Shown: positions 33,848-46,400, numbered from the stretch's first letter. The stretch: DNA of 64,000 nucleotides from Acanthosoma haemorrhoidale (GCA_930367205.1 OV884011.1:115193866-115257865); one strand, 5' to 3'. The notes: generated from the letters alone by a model not told the origin. A program made the numbers and translations.

Positions 33848-36102
33848 TTAAATAAACACAACCAAAATATTGTGACGATTGTCCAAGGGAAATGGTATTT
33901 ATGATAAAGTTGTGTCCGAATTCGTGGAGCTGGACAGACATTTTTGAGCGAAAAAGTGAGGGGACCCTAGAATCAGAAAAAGGAAGATTTTTTTACCCAA
34001 GTATAAAAGCATTGGGGATGTTGCGACCACAGCTGGAAGAAGCTAACGAATTGTTATAGATGAGGAGCACAGACAATAAATAAGTTAATATAAAATAGTA
34101 ATATCGTTAAGGCTGTGCTCATAGTGAATACAGACTTGTCGAATATTTTATTTATGTATTGATTTATTTTTTCAATTTTGGGCCCAAAAATAGAAAAGAG
34201 GAGAACGTTAACAAAACGTTACCGTTCAAATTAATTATAATGCAATGCATCATCTTTAAAACAGAACATTATGTGTTCATATTGTGCAGCTTTATCCGTA
34301 CAGTTTGGTATTTAAGACCGGAACGGCGTCAGCTTCATTCTGACTAATAAGGGCAAACGGCGTAAGTCTACCTGCCAACGCGCTAGTTACTTGTCACGTG
34401 TACTTGCACTAAAATGTCACACGAAGAATAGATCTCATTGATTTTAATGAGGGTGGCTAAAGCAGGCAGTAATATTTTGCTTGGGCGCGATAAAAAAAAT
34501 AAGTAGAAAATAAAGGTTGAAACTGTGAACATTTTCGGGAATATTGCCGGACAATGTAGCCCACTTGTGGCCGCTATCATCGTTAATGTAATCAGGTCAT
34601 AATATGCAATTCTTATTCCTCCTCAACCAAACCAAATATGTTTTTGTATTTATTGTGATTAGGGTGACGGTGGCGATTTCATTTTGCTAAACTGATTTAA
34701 AAAAATATTATTCCTTAATAATAGTCGCGGGGACCATGTGAAGCAGACTTTCTCACGGATAAGTTAACTCGCTCGTGACTGAAGGTAAAAAATGCCGGCG
34801 TGTTTGTGTCGTCCTTCCTCTGAAGGACATTCCTTACTCTAATAGGGAAAGATTAGTTGACAAAATGCTAATTTTTATAAATATACTACACTGTATTATA
34901 TTGAATCAAATGCAAACAAAATATACAATATAAAGTTGACATTATAATACAACTAATTATTCCTGGAATAAAATATACGAATAGTAATAAGAAAGTACAG
35001 ATAATCTCCTATGGACGGTCTCGTCCCTTGAGTTTGGCTATCGCTACACGGTTGGTGTGTATGTTTCAGTTTTTATCAAAGTTATCCCTGTCTAGTGGAA
35101 TATCATGAAATATGTTAATGAGGGAGAGAAAAATGGTCATCTTGTGGCCCTGGAAAGTATTGAAATAAAATTAGATTCCCTAATATCAGGTTATATAAAT
35201 AAAAAGGAAAAAATAATAAACACAAGTATATTCCGCACCTAAATAAAGCCAGTTGTAGAGTGAAGAGCATATATATAACACATAATTTAAAGTAATGAGT
35301 GATATCAATTGTTTAAATGTATTAAGTTTTCCACACAATTCACGTGACCATGAGATAGGTACATTGTTGTGTTTTTTAATTTATTACTTATGTGTCGAAT
35401 TTTGAATTAAAAAATAATAATATCAGTAAAATAGAGAGACCTTTTCAAACTAGGTGCAATTCAGCACTCTTAATAATTTTAATATATTTATTTTATTTAT
35501 TGACTGTTACCATTGTTGCTTATAATTATGGAATTTGATTTGTCTACATACAGGACGTCAAGATTTTTAAGGTAAGGATATTTGATCGAATATTCTATCT
35601 CATTCAATGAAAAACACCTATTAAAAGAAAAAGTTGAAGCAAATTTATGTATAAAAAATAATATAACTCTTGAATTAGCATGAAAAAAAAAATTAAATGC
35701 GTGGTTTATATTGTAGGTTAATAAAATATTGGAACATCTTTGACTTTATTTTCAATATTTTCTTTCTTTATTATGTTTTTAATGGTTGGGAAAAATCAGA
35801 CTTGTGATTGAAATGTCAGAGTGAACCAACGCATACAGGTATTTGATGAAAATAACTAAAAATTCAGGTCTATTAGAATACGTTTACGGCTGCTATCACA
35901 GGACCTACGTACATAAATCCATCGACCTGTACCTGTTTACTATTTTTGGTTCTGTTACTAATATATTTTTTGTATTTGAATCGCAAATTAAAAAATATCC
36001 GAGTTAATTGGCACTGTCACGTGAACCAAGTGAGAGGTGCTCACTGCTAAGCACCAGTTGGATTTGCGATATTGTTTTCAGGGTAATTGGTATAATGATA
36101 AT
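33848..36102. other. Intergenic, nothing recognised
   Basis: AT-rich spacer with two slightly GC-richer patches (34310-34600 and 34660-34820). The frames at 34159-34347 and 34383-34580 have no motif. Confidence 0.45.
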
Positions 36103-37190
36103 TCACTGGTGGAAAAAATTAGCGCACCACCAAGATTTTTGTATTTAAAACATCTTAAATAAATGTAATTTAAATGAGGGTTTCAGTAAGTATAATTACA
36201 CTGATTAAAGCAAGGTTTAGTGATGAGAAGAGTGGTAAACCCCTTGTTAACTATCTATTATATCTTTAATTTTCTTATTAATAATCTATCCAAATCATCA
36301 GTGTCAATTTGGCTACTTTCACACACACGCGCGCGCACTGTGAGCAGTTTTTTAAACAGTTTTTATGCCTCTAATCTGGAATTTGAATGAACGCGATATT
36401 GTAAGGGCTTACACAGTTAGAAGAATGGTACAGTCAGAAAATAGTCTGGTTGTTCATTGCCCGGGCTCTTTGGCATTATTAGGACACAGGCTCACACTCC
36501 AGAAAGCCAGGAATTTGAATTCACCTACCTGATGTCTGCTTTATTCGGAATCAGGGCATTAACAAATATACTAGACAAACAGTGAGGAAGAGACTGCCTG
36601 AAGCATCACTGAATGGTCGTAGCGGTCACGTGGCACATTCCTCACCCGAACCCATAAAAGGATCGCACAAACTCAATTTGCACAGGAACATGTTGATTGG
36701 CGTTTGCAGGACTGGAAGTGAGTTATTTTTTCTGATAATGTGAGGATGGTCAAGATCAAAGTTATCAGATGATCGAGTTTTCGTATGGAGACACCCAGGA
36801 GAACGGTACCCCTAACGTAGCACGGCATTTCAAGGAGATTTGTATCCAGTGTCTGGAGTGGCCACTATGCAGCGCGGGCTTGAACTTTATCGAGCAGGTT
36901 TGCTACCATCTCAAGTGACGTTTGCCAATGACTCTTCGGGAGTTGGAAACCACTCAGAGCCTCATCAAAAATGCAATGCCGATTAATCGCTGTAGTAATT
37001 TGTGCAAGAGGTGGAAACTTAAAGTAATGTACTTATTTGAACCTAAACGGGACTGAATTAGGGATGTATCGTTTATATTTTATGATTTTTAATTTTCTTC
37101 AAAATTAAATTGTTTTTGTTTTTTCCCTCAATTGCGAATTCCTTAAATTAGTGGTATTTTAACCACTGAAATCCTCATTTAAATTAAATA
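36103..37190 (+). mobile_element. Tc1-like transposon relic
   Basis: The left end begins CACTGGTGGAAAAAATTAGC. Inner inverted repeats, AATTTAAATGAGGGTTTCAG at 36170-36190 and its complement CTGAAATCCTCATTTAAATT at 37165-37185, match at 19 of 20. The outer right terminus is missing; a LINE tail begins just beyond. Inside, 36640-36830 translates in pieces to FAQEHVDWRLQDWK, VIFSD and DRVFVWRHPGERY-like segments. These are characteristic of Tc1 transposases, with the FSD aspartate being catalytic. Stops and frameshifts are frequent. Confidence 0.7.
36640..36960 (+). pseudogene. Tc1-like transposase fragment
   Basis: Recognisable pieces in changing frames are an R-x-x-F-A-x-E-H-x-x-W segment, then W-K-x-V-I-F-S-D with the second catalytic aspartate, then a VFVWRHPGERY-like stretch. 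Several stops and indels separate them. The final catalytic glutamate/aspartate region (normally S-P-D-L-N-P-I-E) is not preserved in readable form. Inactive. Confidence 0.6.
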
Positions 37191-37215
37191 GGTTTGATTT
37201 ACTTATATCAAATAA

Positions 37216-37405
37216 TTTTTTTTTTTTTAAGAGTCAATAAAACCTTTATTATGATGAAATTACAATCTTCCTTCTTAATAGGCAATAAATAATTGAGATA
37301 AGTGTTTTCATTCATACCATATTTACAATTCATCATTCGTTCGCACTTTCATACAATATTTACAAACAGCCCAGGGGCCCCCCAAGTCCACACGGTTTCG
37401 ACAGA
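37216..37405 (-). mobile_element. Short LINE 3' tail (probable)
   Basis: A run of 13 T (37216-37228) is followed by AATAAAACCTTTATTATGATG and TTACAATCTTCC. This resembles the first 60 bases after the poly-T at 37406. It appears to be a severely 5'-truncated copy of the same or a sister LINE, abutting the next one. Confidence 0.45.
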
Positions 37406-37823
37406 TTTTTTTTTTCCAAAACCCCTTTATTAATAACATTTTTTAAAACGATTTACAATGTTCTCCTCGTTCTGTATACGCACATGCATTCGAAGGAGGG
37501 TAGGATTACAATTACAGTTTTCTATTTGACGTTAAAATTAACAATGCAATGTGTACAGGACTAGAAGATGGGGCTCACCTTCAGTTTACAATATGGGAGA
37601 CTACAAATTAAAACCTAAAAACTAGAACCTAAGACTGAAGCGTTCCTGCCTCGACAGCGTCCTGCCATCGATAGGGAAACGGAGCAGGGGTTATCGTGTT
37701 AAACACCGGGTTTGTGAAATACTGTAGGGAGTCAAAAAATTGTATATGTCTACGTTGGATAAATTCATCCACCCTAGGTAAATCAAAGATCTCGTGAAGT
37801 TCACTGTTGCTCCACTGCTCGAA

Positions 37824-38080
37824 CTAAGTATGTCTGACCACTTTCATCAGTATACCGTTTTGGAATTGTTGGAGTCGTCGAGCTGTCGTATACGTCAGAT
37901 GACGAAAAAGCGGTGCACCATACAGCAGAGTAGGCTTGAGTACACTCTTGTAAATCAATAGCCCTAGACGCAGTGACAGATTGGGGGAAGTCAATAAATG
38001 CATAAGCCGGTAAGACTTCGTGCGAGTTTGCTTCAACTTCTTCACAAAATGGTTACTAAAACGGAGGTGTCTATCCATTG
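37824..38080 (-). pseudogene. LINE reverse transcriptase C-terminal fragment
   Basis: It reads LRFSNHFVKKLKQTRTKSY, then LIYKSVLKPTLLYGAPLF and LQQFQNGIL. This is the post-thumb region of Jockey-type ORF2. It is in a different frame from the palm fragment, so a frameshift or deletion lies near 38080-38234. Confidence 0.75.
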
Positions 38081-38233
38081 TTGGCTGGTGAATTTTGCTG
38101 CGTTCCTACTATTTAACTAGTAGATAGCGGACTTTTTCCCTTTTGGTAAGAGAAAATTACGCAGTCAGTCTTATCCGCTTTTACAGAGATATTGAGTATC
38201 TCCAATCTCTCACTGGTTACAGGCTACTTCAGC

Positions 38234-38440
38234 CTATCTAAGAGGAACCTTGGCGTTCATGCTACTACTGTACACCACTATGTCATCAGCGAAAGCAGTA
38301 ACTGTTGTGTTTTTATATCGGGCTCCTACAATTTCAGACGTGTTCACGTTGAATAGTACAGGGGATAAAACGGCTGCTTGGGGTACTCCACAAGTCAGTG
38401 GCACAGCTTCGGAAAAGCTATCCCCCACCCGCACCCGCAT
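38234..38440 (-). pseudogene. LINE reverse transcriptase palm fragment with FADD box
   Basis: It reads GVPQAAVLSPVLFNVNTSEI, then VTAFADDIVVYSSS. The G-V-P-Q-G-S-V-L-S-P-x-L-F motif (with GS changed to AA) and the F-A-D-D catalytic box are diagnostic of non-LTR reverse transcriptase. It is in the same frame as the fingers fragment, but roughly 60 codons including the first catalytic aspartate are missing between them. Confidence 0.8.
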
Positions 38441-38494
38441 CGAGTGCAGTCAATAGAAATCATAGCCGTGGCTATGTTTCTATTCAAGTTATGG

Positions 38495-38945
38495 CTAGCT
38501 TCTGACTGTAACTTTAGAAGAGGATTGAAATCCAGTCTGTTCTGGCAGATTAATGTCATTTTCCGCACAGTAATTTTTGAGATAATTCAATAGAATTTTC
38601 TCAAAAATCTTTCCCATTTGCGGTAGCAAGCTGATCGGGCGGTAGTGGGCCGGGTGATCTCCACTCTTTGCTGGTTTGAGTAATGGAAACAAGAAGATGG
38701 CTTGTTTCCATGTGTCAGGAAAGTACCGCAATCTTATACAAGAGTTGTATAAGTTTGCGAGTTGTACTATCCCTCTCCTCGGCTTTTGTTTAAGCAGCAC
38801 TGTTTGTATCCCGTCGTGCCCTGGTGCTTGGTTTCCCTGACACCGGCGAAGAATCGCCTTGAGCTGCTTCGATGATACAAACATGTGGTTCTATTCAGCA
38901 TCTACCGGAGGAGGCATGTGGTAGTATCGACAGATCGTCTCAATT
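38495..38945 (-). pseudogene. LINE reverse transcriptase, N-terminal (fingers) fragment
   Basis: It contains APGHDGIQTVLLKQKP, FPDTWKQAIFLFPLLKP and HYRPISLLPQMGKIFEKIL. These are the P-G-x-D-G-I, W-K-x-A-x-x-x-P-L-x-K-P and Y-R-P-I-S-L-L motifs of Jockey-clade reverse transcriptases. It ends in EQTGFQSSSK, after which the F-L-D catalytic segment is deleted. One in-frame stop (VDAE, then TAG, then NHMF) lies near the upstream end. Confidence 0.8.
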
Positions 38946-39645
38946 TAAGTTTGTTAAGTACGAAATCAAATGATTGTGGAAAAACTAAATTTCTAATTTC
39001 AACCAAATATACTCAATTTTGCTTTTAACAAACAAAAACTAAATTGCTAAATTATTTTCCAAAACATGAATTTTAGAGAATGAGTTTTGAATCTTGAATA
39101 ACTTCTGAGCTATTAGTAATGCTTGAAAGTTAGGGAAACAGAACTGCTTATTTTAACGTGTAAGGTTTCTTAGTTTTACATATTTCTTGTAATCGTATTT
39201 AAACCAACAAACATCAGCATAATTCGACGTTTTTGCAAAATGTCTTCATTTCATTCATATATATGTATATATATTTTTTTTTTTCTCAAAACACCTTATT
39301 CAATAAATTTATTTTATATTTAACAGTAGAGTTTCTCTTATCATTTTACATAGCGACATACAAAGAAACTAAAAGTTTAATTTTGTGCATCCTATGTCGA
39401 CTGTACTTATGCAACATTTATAATGTAAGAAGTTGTATAATACTAATCGAATTACTTATATACAAAATACATGTATATAATGCAAGGACTTGAAGGGGAC
39501 TCAAGATTGTGATAGGGGCTAAAACAAACTTTAAAACACTAAAAAGCTTAGCTAAGTTTCCCGGACACCATATTGCCATAGATGCTAGAAGGATGGCAGA
39601 GAGGACAACAGCGGATTTGTATGGTGCTGACACGAGTTTCATTCA
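38946..39645. other. Spacer with a possible LINE tail
   Basis: 39267-39290 is T-rich and is followed by CAAAACACCTTATTCAATAA, resembling the 3' tails at 37216 and 37406. The stretch up to about 39640 may therefore be another truncated minus-strand LINE without coding sequence. The rest shows nothing. Confidence 0.3.
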
Positions 39646-39860
39646 TTTTTACTATTTGGGTCGGCAAAGAATGCTGACTTCTAACTGTGGAGAATCAGAT
39701 TCAATTCCCGACTGCCCTAAGGATTTTTTTCTTTGGGGTATGGTGTATAAATTAGTAGCTCGAAGAAAGAAGTAGTTCATACTTAGTGATGGAATCTTCC
39801 TGATTCACCAACAGGATTTCCTCCTCAGCAAAGCCATACCACTGATTGATGGTACATCGA
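39646..39860 (+). mobile_element. tRNA-derived SINE, copy 3
   Basis: Head TCGGCAAAGAATGCTGACTTC, then TAACTGTGGAG and a box-B-like GATTCAATTCC, then CTAAGGATTTTTTTCTTTGGGG. It shares ATGCTGACTTCTAACTG and AAGGATTTTTT with the other two copies. Box A is degraded. Confidence 0.55.
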
Positions 39861-41640
39861 TGAACACTACCTAGAAGGGAGCGTGACAGTTTAACATGAA
39901 GTTTTAAAGTTTGAAGGGAATGTGTTCCAGGAGAGTGGATGTATTGAAGTCAATATAAGTTGGGAGGGGTAGGTTATAGAAAATGATTGGTGGGTAGGAT
40001 CAGTGAAGTAAAGGTAAAAATAGTGTGAGCATTGGGGGAAATCGGATGTAGGAATTCTCAATTTAGGTGACGTGTATTCGGAGGTTATAGAATGGCGTGT
40101 TAGAGTCCTAATGTGCTGAAAGAACTGGTAAGTTATCATAGGGGCAATGGGAATAGTGGACATGTTAGCAGTATAGAGGGTGAAGAGGAGGGCCCACTCC
40201 AGAACGCAACATTGGGGAACAAGGTTCAGTTTCAATCGGAAACTAGTTGAAATATTCTGAGAAGAGTTAGAAGTTCAGATTAGATAGATAAGTTTGGATG
40301 GATGCTTACTAGTGCTTACTCTCCTCTACTGAGGAAATGTGGCGACAACGCGAATACCATGTTCCTGGTGGAGCGTTGGGAGAAGAAATCACGGTTCTAG
40401 AGGAGGAAGGAGGGTTTTTAAGATTTTCTCGAAGTTCTTGGAGAATATTGGAAGAAGGCTGATGGCGAGGTAGTAACATAAGGGTTATTTGTTGGCTTGT
40501 CTGTTCTGAGAACTGGCATTTACAGTAACTAACATATGAGAGTCCAAATATTTTTAAAATTCATTTCGTATTTCAAATCTTAATCTGCAATTTAAGTCAG
40601 CCTTCTTATTTCTTTTAAACAATCCAAGAGTTTGATCGTGAATCCTCATCATTCAAAGTATGATTAAACGATTAAATGCGATCTCAGACGAATGACAGGG
40701 TGAGTTAACGATAACGGCTTAAGCCACACAATTGACGGATGAGAGAAGGGTGGCAAATGCCAAGGTCTTGGATGATTCAAGAATAACAGTGTTTAGTTAT
40801 CAAATCTAATTGTCGGCGGTCGGGGGCTCATGAAAGGTCAAGTGGTCTCGTCATGGGTCTATTCTCGACCGCGTATCCTCTTCAACTGACCGTTACCTGA
40901 CGCTGATGAAATAGTATGAACGGCTTACTTAAGTACGACGGCATACCTGAGTAAGGGAAATTATGAAAGTTTATATACACATTTATCCCCTTTTAACAAA
41001 GTTATTGTACTTCAAACAACAAAAATTGGTTTTTGTCTACACTTCTTTGCTTTTACCCCAAATGTCTAAGAAACAATACTATATATATTTTTTTTTTATT
41101 ATTATTTTGATATGGGGAATATTCCTGTAAAGTATGGTAGATTCCTCCTGAAAGTAACGTGTGTGTGTGTTCTAGCATAACTGTGTAATGCCTGGAGTAA
41201 TTGACACTAAACATAATTCATACACACGTGATTAGAATAAAAATTAGATCATTGCTAACAAATTTTTCAAATAAAAATGACTTCAAATTTCGAAAGCTAA
41301 CAAATCTCCAATTAATCCTTTTATTTGGGATATCATCCTTTCAGTCAGCGTTTTGTCTCGTGATGCCTGAATAAGCCAAACGTTGACTAAGAGGATCCTT
41401 TGTCAATAAAAAGATTAATTGACTTGAAGTTTATTACCGAATATATAAAAGTACTCTCATTATCATTTAAGATTGGTTAATTCTCGGGGAGCCAAGCATC
41501 AAGAGGACTAAAAAGAAATGATATAAAAGAAAAGTAAACTACAAAATTACTTGACCTGTTGAATATAAGTAATTATTTCATGAAGGGAGCAGATTTAAAT
41601 AAATGAGGTTTTCGCTAATATTTATCGTTTTTGATGTGAC
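39861..41640. other. Intergenic, nothing recognised
   Basis: A 114-codon minus-strand frame (39891-40235) has Ser/Thr/Tyr-rich composition without motifs and is not supported as a gene. A short GTGTGTGTGTGT tract lies at 41160-41170. Confidence 0.4.
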
Positions 41641-42921
41641 ATTAAAAAAAAAAGACAGTTGTTCCGAATGTAAGGGTGAAATTATTAAATACGTATAGGT
41701 AGTTCGATGCACCGACCTTAATTTAAAAAAAAAGCATGCTTCTAGTATAAAACTTTATTTCCTGATTGATGAAACAATGAAAAACAGAGGTAATTAAACC
41801 TACGTCCATAGATGCACCAATCATTCTTCTGCTATTGCCGAATCCTTCCTTATCATTATATTATTGCTACGTAAAGTAATCAAAATCACAAGAACATATC
41901 TTTCTTAAATAACAATATATAATAAAAGATTGACATTATAATGAAAGTTACCTATGAAGGTTATATATAAAAAGAAGATAGTTGTTCCGAATGTAAGGTT
42001 GAAATTATTAAATACCTATAGGTAGTTCGATGCACCTACTTTAACTTTAAAAAAATCCTGCTTCTAGTATAAAACTTTATTTCCTGATTGATGAACCAAT
42101 GAAAAACAGAGGTAAATTAACCTACGTCCTTAAGAGCACCAATCATTCTTCTGCTATTGCCGAATCATTCCTTATCATTATATTATTGCTACGTAAGGTA
42201 ATCAAAATCACAAGAACACCTCATTCTTAAATAAAAATATATAATAAAAGATTGACATTATAATGAAAGTTACCTATGAATATTATATATAAAAAAAAAA
42301 GATAGTTGTTCGAATGTAAGGTTGAGAATATTAAATACGTATAGGTAGTTCGATTCACCGACCTTAACTTTAAAAAAATCATGCTTCTAGTATAAAACTT
42401 TATTTCCTGATTGATGAAACAATGAAAAACAGAGGTAAATTAACCTACGTCCTTAGATGCACCAATCATTCTTCTGCTATTGCCGAATCATTCCTTATCA
42501 TTATATTATTGCTACATAAGGTAATCCAAATCACAAGACCACCTCATTCTTAAATATAAATATATAATATAAGATTGACATTATAATGAAAGTTACCTGT
42601 GAATATTATATATAAAAAAAAAGATAGTTGTTCGAATGTAAGGTTGAGATTATTAAATACGTATAGGTAGTTCGATTCACCGACCTTAACTTTAAAAAAA
42701 TCATGCTTCTAGTATAAAACTTTATTTCCTGATTGATGAAACAATGAAAAACAGAGGTAAATTAACCTACGTCCTTATGTGCACCAATCATTCTTCTGCT
42801 ATTGCCGAATCACTCCTTATCATTATATTATTGCTACGTAAGGTAATCAAAATCACAAGAACACCTCATTCTTAAATAAAAATATATAATAAAAGATTGA
42901 CATTATAATGAAAGTTACCTA
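41641..42921. repeat. 322-bp tandem repeat array, left arm (4 units)
   Basis: The landmark TCTAGTATAAAACTTTATTT recurs at 41741, 42063, 42386 and 42708, a period of 322-323 bp. Units also share TGATTGATGAAACAATG, CACCAATCATTCTTCTGC and ATTGACATTATAATGAAAG. Divergence is low (a few percent). The array is broken at CCTA by the gypsy element starting at 42922. Confidence 0.92.
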
Positions 42922-43105
42922 AGTTAACGATCGTCAACGAAAAACGAGAAGAAAAAGGAAAGAGGTTGAATGTAGTTACTGAACGAGAGTTGTCACAAGA
43001 CTGTTTTTATTTGAGCTTTTAAAGCCTCTCTAAATACATTCGGGATGTTTACATCCCGATGACTTAAGGATTAGGCTGGCTGCCTACGACGTCCGAACCT
43101 TAACT
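42922..43105 (-). repeat. gypsy 3' LTR (184 bp)
   Basis: Identical to 48106-48289. It contains the perfect palindrome CGGGATGTTTACATCCCG at 43041-43058 and, on the sense strand, an AATAAA about 45 bases further on, the likely poly-A signal. Confidence 0.95.
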
Positions 43106-43120
43106 CCCCCCTGCCAGTTT
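43106..43120 (-). other. Polypurine tract of the gypsy element
   Basis: Immediately upstream of the 3' LTR on the sense strand is AACTGGCAGGGGGG. The G run abuts the LTR start AGTTAA. This is the usual plus-strand primer position. Confidence 0.8.
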
Positions 43121-43454
43121 ACGCATATCTCTTCGTAAACTCCAAGGTCCGCCGCACTCAGCACACAGCCTGTAATCCCTTACATCACGTTTACGGTCTA
43201 ATATATTCATAGTCCTCACAAAAAAACAAAGAAAAGAGATAATACAGAAATAAAACAAAAATAATAATAACAAAAAATAATACATTCGCCCTGGACCCGG
43301 TGGCTGCCAGGTAAAAAAAAATGGAACATCCACAATATAAATAATGAAAACAAAAACTCTCTCTGAGCAGCACATGTGAATGTGAACATGTGAAACATAT
43401 GATTCCGGATCAGTTGCTCCGTATCGGATCGAGGGCACACCATCTTACGCACAT
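43121..43454 (-). other. 3' noncoding region of the gypsy element
   Basis: Between the pol stop and the polypurine tract. Overlapping frames of 60-112 codons exist, but they are Phe/Tyr/Leu-rich because of T-runs and show no envelope-like signal peptide, cleavage site or cysteine pattern. Confidence 0.6.
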
Positions 43455-46400
43455 TCAACACCCTCCCCCCTGTGTTGGGAGTTTCAACTGTTCAATGTGA
43501 ACGGTTCGCCTCTTCTTTGGGGTGGTCATACTCTCGATGGTCACGAGATTATGTTCCCGAATTATGATGACCTTAAAGGGCCCCTCATACCGAACAAGTT
43601 CCTTACTACGATTTGACACGACTTTTCTGTACACAACGGTCCCAATCGATATTGCTCCTATGCGATCACGCACCTTCAAATTTGCCCGTGCCACGCGCTT
43701 GGATTTTTCGCGCATAATCTTATCGCGTACTTTGTACCACATCTTTCCGAGCTGTATGTGAGTGTTATGGAGCTGTGCCACCATTCCCTCATCCGCCACC
43801 GTCTCTGGCCAGTTCCTCGGTCTCACTCGTAATCCAAACAAAATTTCGAAGGGTGCTAACCCCGTCGTGGCATGTATCGAGTGGTTGTATGCCGCCACCG
43901 CCATTGGCATCGCTACGTTCGCCGACAGGCCTTTATCCACCTGGTACACGCGTAAGTGGTCGCTGAGGGTGCTGTGTAACCTTTCGATGGTTCCCCTGCT
44001 CTTGGGATGCCCGGGGGTATTAAAATGCCATACCACATCCCGTTTTTGCATTTCGGCTCTCACGGTTGCATTGTCAAACTCCCGTCCCCCGTCCGACGAG
44101 ATCCTCTCTGGTATGCCGTAGAACTGAAACCATGTGTTGAGGGCTTGTAATATGGAATCTGATGACTTGTCTCCCACCGCGTAGGCCATAGCCACTTTGC
44201 TAAATGGGTCGATGATAGTGACCCACTTAAAACCCCGCCACGTGAAGGTGTCCACTTGAATCTCCGTCAGTGGTGCTTCTGCCGTGGGTGATTCCTCCTG
44301 GAGTCCCTGCGGGGGATGTCTATCATATTTCGTCTTCTGACAAACTTCGCATGCTCCGATTACCTCCTGAATAGTCCGCTGCATCCCCCACCAAAAATAG
44401 CGCCTTCGTAGTGCTTGTGCCGTCTCCTGCCCACCGCGGTGGTTGGTTTTTCCTTGGTGATACGCCAGTGTTACCTCGCGTTGCTGCTCCTCGTCCCGCA
44501 GGGTTTGGACCACGGAAAGACACCGAATGAACGAGCGATCCACCCCCAACAGCTCTTTCTGCCACAGCTTTTTAATTTTGTCCCACACAGTCTCGTTGCC
44601 CACGAATAAATGGTGTGTTTTGCCGGGTTTGGACACGTCCTTGAGAGCCTGACAAATTTGATCTCCTCGAACTCCCGGTGGTGACCAAATCGTCGCGATC
44701 TGACTCCTACCGTACGTACTATGGAGTATTTTCAGAGCACCCGATGTTTGAGTTTTCCATATGATCTGCCTCCGCTTATCATTGATAATTTCGTCCGTCG
44801 TCTCCATATCACGCGGTCTCTCTCCTATAGACTCGTCTGATGGTGTGTCCGCACTCCTGTCACTATCTTTCCGCGTGCTGCTCCTGCCCGCTTCTCCAGG
44901 CGTCCATTCCTCAATGAACTGCCTCATACCGCTCGATGTTTCCCCTTCTTCTATGGCGTTCACCATAATAGCGCGCGACAGCCAATCTGCCACGACGTTG
45001 TCTTTGCCTGGCTTATATACAATATCCAGATTGTATTGGGCTAAGAATTCCTTCCACCTTGTTACCCTTGAGGAGGATTCTTTGAGTTTTCCGACCCATT
45101 GAAGAGGTCGGTGATCCGTATGTATTCGAAACCTTCTGCCAAATACATACGGACGGAAGTGCCCAATGGCCCACACTATCCCGAGGAGTTCTCGTTCCAG
45201 AGCGCTGTACCGCGCCTCCGTGTCCGTCAGGCGTCTGCTCGCATAAGCCACCGGTCTTTCCCCGTCTTCGCCTTCTTGTGACAATACTGCCCCCAAGGCA
45301 TAGTCGCTTGCGTCGGTGGTGATCGTGAAATCCTTCTCAAAGTTAGGGAAAGCCAAAATCGGCGCCTCCTGCAAACGTGCCAAGCATTTGCGGATATTCT
45401 GCTCTATCAGCGGCGTGATCATTATCCGTGCTCCTTTCCGTAGTAAATTGTTAATGGGTACCATATATTCTGCCATGTCCGGCACGAAACGGCGGTAGTA
45501 ATTGAGCGTGCCCAGTAATCTCCGAATCCCTTTTACATCTTTTGGCACCTCCATTCTCTGGATCGCTTCTACTTTCGTCGAGTCTGGTTGAACCCCTTCC
45601 TGTGAGATTGTGTGCCCTAAAAAACTAATCTGCTCCTGCCCCAGTGACGATTTGTCTATTGACAGTTTCAACCCGAAATCCCTTAATCTCTCAAATACGT
45701 TCCGGAGGTGTTGAATATGTTCCGATTCCGTTCGGCTGAAGATCAGCAGGTCATCCATGTAAATTTGGCACATATTTTCGTCCATTCCTCTCAGAAGTTC
45801 GTCCATGAGACGCTGAAAGGTTATTGGAGCATTTTTGAGACCGAACGGCATTCTCGTGAACTCAAAATGCCCTCTTTCAAACGAAAACGCCGTTTTATGT
45901 TGGTCATGCGCAGCTAGTTTGATCTGATGGTACCCTGCTTTTAGGTCCAATGTGCTAAAAATTTTTGCACCGTTTAGTCTGTCTAGGATGTCTTCGAACC
46001 GCGGGATCGGATATTTTTCGTCAAGGGTATTATCGTTAAGTTTCCGAAAATCCACCACGACTCGGTATTTTTCCTCACATTCTCCCGGTCGACTTTTCTT
46101 TTTCACTGCCCACAAAGGGCTATTATACGGAGACGTGCTATCTCTGATAATACCTTGGCGCTTGAGATCCTCGATCTCCTTTCTAATGTGTTGTCTGAGT
46201 GCTTGCGGATACCGCCTCTCCTTCACATACGTCACCCGCTCTACTTTTAACGGGATCTCATGTAGCGTTTTCCCCGTTGCTCCTAGCTTGTCCCCTTCAG
46301 CGAAAAAAATATCCCTAAACTCGCTCCTCAGACTCTCCCTCCAATCCTCCACTCTCTTAACCGCTCCTATTTGCTCCGTTTCGCCCCTTACGCCCCCCCG

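Larger units (their letters stand above)
37406..38945 (-). mobile_element. Jockey-like LINE, truncated and broken
   Basis: The minus-strand element has its poly-A at 37406-37415, about 410 bp of 3' untranslated sequence, and three pieces of reverse transcriptase in the correct order: fingers at 38495-38945, the FADD-containing palm at 38234-38440, and the C-terminus at 37824-38080. Endonuclease and ORF1 are absent through 5' truncation. The C-terminal piece is clearly related to the copy at 12756-13501. Confidence 0.8.

Noticed and set aside
39891..40235. 114-codon minus-strand ORF.
   Set aside because: Ser/Thr/Tyr/His-rich with no motif, no similar copy in the window and no splice context.
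41337..41410. Complementary words GTCAGCGTTTTG and CAAACGTTGACT suggested a hairpin or ribozyme.
   Set aside because: The arms pair imperfectly and no catalytic core or repeated copy was seen.
43100..43438. 112-codon frame after pol, considered as an envelope gene.
   Set aside because: It is driven by T-runs, has no signal peptide, cleavage site or cysteine framework, and overlaps the LTR junction and purine tract.
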